Positions 56,301-62,300 of a stretch of DNA of 64,000 bases are shown here, in pieces; within the stretch, counting starts at the first letter, position 1; each line of letters opens with the position of its first letter. The stretch comes from Forficula auricularia (lineage: Eukaryota; Arthropoda; Insecta; Dermaptera; Forficulidae), in the NCBI GenBank assembly GCA_024734495.1, contig JALMQS010000906.1, positions 124,001 to 188,000 on the forward strand, written 5' to 3'. The position numbers and the translations under genes are program-made. The notes under the pieces are model-generated. The model was not told where the DNA came from and ran no database searches. It saw only the letters and a list, made by a program, of their open reading frames with translations.

Positions 56301-59300
56301 TTTCTGGCTACGCCACTGGGAAAGGTATTTTATTCATGAAGTAATTAGGACCTATTTAAAGTTTTCACCGTGTGTATAGACAAGATGTATTCAGAAACAA
56401 GTGTCTCAAACTTCAAAAAAGTTCAATTTTTTGATGGCATGACTTACGAAATTGAAATCAATCTGTGGGACTGATCGCCTCAAGCTTTAAACTTAGATTA
56501 AAATGAAAACAATCAGGCAGTATAACAATATCATGGATAGGTTTACGTTTGATTGCTTGTTAAAAGGAGCAATTGTATTCTCTGAAATCAAACCTGAGTG
56601 CCAGATTCGCTTACAGAACGAGAACTTTAACCTTCAATATTATTTTAAAAATTATTATACTGAATAAAGAAAAATTATTGGAAATTTATTTTTATTTTCT
56701 AATACGGCAAATAAAGATAAATTTAATCCACAAAATCTCAAGCAAGCAAAAGGAACAAATCTTTAGGGTCACTAATTTTTTAAAATATAAAATGACCACG
56801 AATTAGAAGTTTAAAAACCCTAGCCTAAGACACTATCTATATATGTATGAATTTGATGAATTTCATTCAGTTTCCAGCGCCGCCTGATGGTGGTTAGATA
56901 TGCATTCGAATAGATCGTTTTTCATTTCAGGTTGCATCTTCAGGCGCTAAATAATAAAATCTTGCTTTTTAAGCCTGAGTAAAGATTCAAAAAATTTTAT
57001 GTTGACAATCCATGAATAAATTTATGATTTTATTTAATTAACTATCAAGTTGCGTAGAAAACTTAGATAAGGAACTTAGAAAAATGTGGGATTAGTTTAC
57101 TATATCATACGTGAAGGTGTGCGAAAACTTGTAAAAAGAATATATATTTATTATTATACTGGTATTTTAAGGCGTATCAAAGGTAGGGGTTATTAGGGAT
57201 GATATTATTTATTGAAAGTTAAAATAAAAAAATAAATACAATATCCAAATATATTCTTAATTAATCAAGTACGTTTGCAGGTATTTGGACAGGAAGGTGT
57301 AAATCAAAAAAATGTCATTGATTTATGCGACGTTTCTCCAACTTTATCTATTTATGTAAGTAAATATTATAATTAGTCTTGTCATTTGAATCATTCTTTT
57401 TTATATAAATCGGATCGTTGTTTGGAACAAAAAAGAAATAATTACAATTGATTTTATTCATAAATATGTGCGCATCCTGTCGAGTGATCATTCATTTTTT
57501 TCAAAAATAATTAAATAGTTCTCGATATGTAGAATTTAATATTAGATTATTAAATATAATTATTTAAAAATTTCGCGGTTCCCTTGAATTAAAAACAAAA
57601 TAAAAACTAATGTTTAAAAAGTATACTTATGTGCACATCTGTTATATCTTAATATTAATCATAATCATTGAGACGCCTGATGAAGCCAAAATAAAGTTGG
57701 CGAAACGTCGCATAAATCAATGACAATTTTTTTATTTATACCTTCCTGTCCAAATACCTGCAAACGTACTTGATTAATTAAATAATATGAATGCTATGGA
57801 CTTTAATATATGTATTCTTAAAATTTACTAAAACTTAACTCTCAAATTTTTATTTATCGCTTACCTTAGATTCTAAATTATCTTGATTAAAATCTTGCAT
57901 AATATCTTCAACTAATTCTTTTGTTTCTTCAATAATCTCGATTGTTATTACAGGTGGATCAAATTTTTTCAAAACTTCCAATCGACTAATATGCTGTACT
58001 AAACTATAGTAATATTATTTTTTTAATAGCTGCAATTTTTAATATAAAAAAGAAATAAATATACTAGGTACTGTACACTACTTACATTAGCTCTAAATCT
58101 CTAATTCGTTGTCGTAAATTGGTTTCTACAACATCTCGTCGTTGATGCAGTCTGTCCATACTCATATCAAGAACTCGCTCCATGTCTTTAGGCCAAGTAA
58201 AAACTTTGGAATTAAGAGCTATATCCTCATCTAAATTAAAAACATAATTTGATTTCATATTACTAGAATAAACATTATCAACTGATTTTTGATTAGATTT
58301 TTTATAATAAAAAATAACAAAAAAAATTTAGTAAAAGCAACTTTTTTTTATTTTTAAATTAAACTTCCATTGATAAAGGGAGAAATTCACCCAAAACGTT
58401 TAAGATTGTTTTTTAAGGTAGTTGTTTCGCGACAATACTAGAAAAAGTTAATACTTCTAGCCAATCACGTGCTCGTTTGACAAATCTGGCAACACTGTCT
58501 GAGCTTGTATATATTTTATCATAGAAATTTCAGATAAAGTACATTATAAAAGGAGATTTATAAAACAAAAAGTTCTTAATAAGGGATTGAAAGCTGTTGC
58601 GACAATGGCTGAAGTGAAAAACGTCAAAAAAATTACTAAAGTTAACACACTTTTTAGGTTAAATAAATGCATTGTTGTCAGCTTGTTTTTAGTGTAAATT
58701 TTTCATTATTTATTCTCTATTATCTCAGAAACTGTGTTGTAACTATGAATTAAAATTTTCTTAAAAAATTTATTAGTTATTGTTTAATGTTGGTTTAGTT
58801 TTATAGCAATGGTAAGAAGAGTTTCTTAATTATAATTAAATATGTTTGTAAACTTTCCGATATCCCGTATAGTGCAATGTATAAGTGTATGAAAAACTCT
58901 ATATTTGGAATTTAATATCTCCGGAACTATGTATATTGTTCATAAATTTCGTTTTGCCACCAATTGATGCAGAAGTAATTAAATATTAATCTGTCTAAAT
59001 TTCAAAAAACTCATAAGAAAACCCATTTGGTGAAACAACTACGTTAAAAGATTTGAATTTTTTAATATTATAAAACAATCAATAAATATTTTTTTTTTCA
59101 TTATAAGAAATAATTTTCAGAAAAAACAATTTTAACTAGAATACTGATTTGAAATAAAGTTTTTTTAAGTTTAAAAAAGAAATACACAAATGTGCTGGAG
59201 TCCTTTTTTTATTTATAAGAATAATAAAATTTGATGTAGAACAACTGAGTCCTGTCCTTCAAAGCCTCCAATTTCTACATCAAAATTTGTTATTTTTAGA

Positions 59301-62300
59301 ATACTGATAATCCTTTAATAATATTTAATTTATTTATTAAGAATATTTTCTTTACCACTTAAATAAATATGTTTGAACAGGAAAAGAGTTTTTTCAGCAG
59401 TTATTTTTATTGACTCTCTAATAGCATATAATGTCACTTCACGAGATTCACCAACGAATGTTATCAACTCGACTAGTTCCGCAGTTGTTTCAGGCATTTC
59501 ACTTGCCCTTACTGACATTATATCAAATTTTTCGCAAATGCTAAAAAAATAAAAAATAAAAACGAATGATTTTTGTAATATATTTTAAAATAAAAAATAT
59601 TGATTAGAAAAAAACGAATAAACATATTCATTCCCTAGATATATATCGTCGCCTTAGAGTGTAAACCTGCTAACTCACAACAAGGAAATTTTAAAGGGCA
59701 GAGAAAAAACAAACAAAATTTAATATCGTTGTTATGGAAAGAAACTATTTTTAACATTTTTTTTCTACAACTTACGATCGTAATTTTAAGTAGCAGTTTT
59801 CCTTGGACGATGCTGCATTTCTTTTTCTTTCGAACGGTATTAATATGTGATATATGAAAAAAATGGATTTAGCAGGTTTACACTCTAAGGCGACGATATT
59901 ACATTGATATAATTCAAAACGAGAAAATAAATTGATTTTTTTTACTTTATGTTCAAGTATTGTAATCGCAAAAAAGTGGGTTTTTTTGGTTCGTTTTTTC
60001 GAATATCTCAAAAACGGCTGAAACTATTTTGAATAAAAAAATTGGGCGAAACCATGGCATTTCGGTCTACAAAAAAGCTCTAATAAATGAACGTGGAAAA
60101 AATTATATTTTTCAAGATATTAACTGCTTTGTAAAAATGTCTGTTAGTATGTTAGTCTGTGCGTTACCACATAATTTTTTTTTAATTTATTTTAACTTTA
60201 CTAGATAGAAAATGTTATTTTATAAGTCCATATTTTTCTGGATTCAATAGCGGATAATATTGAGTGAATTTAATGCTTCGGCCCGCCGGTCATAACCGTT
60301 CATAGCCCCAATAGACAATTTTATTTTATTTGTTTTTGTTTTTTAATAATATTGATACCAGGAGTTACACCAAGAAGATGCAGTCCCTAAAGGCCTGGAT
60401 TGACCCATGCATCGTGAAAAGAAGAAGAGGAAGAGATTTTATAGGCTGGATCGGAGACAAAGACATCCCAGTGGGACTTAAACAGCTGAAGATTAAAGGT
60501 CGCGGGGAAGACGCTGGCAGGAAGCGAGTTCCAGACTTTAGAGGTCATAGAGATAAAAGATTTGCCGAAAACGATGTCTCCTCTGAATCGCATCCAGTGT
60601 GAGAAAAGAATGCTTGGAGATCCAAACCATATTCGACACAGGGGTGAATTTGAGTATTACCTAGGGTACGAAATTCATTGGGCTTAAAATAGATTCTGGA
60701 CTTAACAGGGCTTGTGATTTTCTGGGGGGGGGGGTTAGAATTTGGCATTGGCATCAATCGAAGCTTTTTTGTAGCCAGTAAGACTTTCCGTCCACTTTTT
60801 TTTATCAAAATCATTAAAGCCGAAGGGTGAACCCCGACCTAATATCGTGTACACCATCTTCCAAAGAAGTGTACACCTAATTCCAATTGCGGTTCACCAC
60901 TCGATTAAAGCTATATTTATGTATTTATTATAACTTACTCGAGATTAAGTTTTCTTAAAATATCTAAATGATAAAAAATTAATTTATCCCTATAATGTTC
61001 TACTTGTTCTATGAGTTTGAAATTTATTTTAGCACAATCAAGCATAATTAAATTTAATGGTATTTCTCGACGCAAATCTTTAATTTCTTCAATAATTTCT
61101 TTGTAATAAACAATTCGTCGACTAAAATCCTACAAAAAACAAAAAAACATTTAATTTATATTTGTGTATACACTACAAAATTTTGAAAAATTACATTTAA
61201 TAAAGGTGGTGGATCTTCTTTAAAAAATGTATTCAATGATTGCTCAGCAGTGCCATCCAATAAATACAAATATTTATTGTAAGTTTCTTTGAATATTCTT
61301 GGTCCTGGATAATTATTTGTGCATATATCTAAAGTTTCGTTAATCAATTTTTTTACTTCGTGTTCTTCTATTTTTAAAGGCATCAAGTTAAGTTCTTGGC
61401 ATTTCAATTCTAAAAATTAATTTTAAATATTTTAGTACATAATAAAAAGTACCTGGAAGACCGAGGTCCGCTCGGGTTTTAGTTATTGTTTATTTGTAGA
61501 ACCAATTGTTTTGTTTTGATTCAAATTCCTGATTCATTTTTCAACCACTTGTTAATAATTAGTTTAATTATAAAACTTATCATAATATTAAAAGAGAAAG
61601 AATTTAATTTTTAGGACAAATGCTAAGATTTTAGAAGAAATATTATTACCTAAATTGCGATATCAGAGGGGATTCATCCCCTCAGGAGTCGAACCTGAGA
61701 ACTAACATGCTTTCCGGCCTGTTAGCTCACACCCTCGAGACAAAAACCTCTCTCTGAATCGCAATATATAATATTATATAAGCACAGAAATTTTTTACTC
61801 AATTCTTCTATAACGGAAATTTAAAAATTTAACTTAAAATGAAAAAAAGTTTTTTATAGAAGTCCTCTTATTTAATTAAAATATAAAACCAAAGATTTGA
61901 GCATCTTTTTTTTGAAAATAGTTGGAATGTTTTTCAAAAAAAAAGATGCTCAAATCCCAAACTTAGCAATCCTTCACCCGTGAATAATTACTTTAATTAA
62001 GAAAAAACCAATCAATAGTTCAGGCGCTGGGTGGAAGTGAGTATACAAAATATGAGGTCCGCATATTAACTGAGAATAGCTCAAAGATTAATAATCCGGA
62101 TCTTGCCTGTCAACTTTTTGGTCCAATTTTTTTTTTATGGGGGGGGTCTTACCTATAAAGGAAATTGATGGAGTACATGCTATGGAACGGTTATTTTAAT
62201 TATAATTTATAATTTTTTATAATAAAAGTGATAATAGGTTGTTAAATGAAGTGGAAAACAAAAATTATACTAGACCGTCGCTTAGATCTTAGAAGACCAA

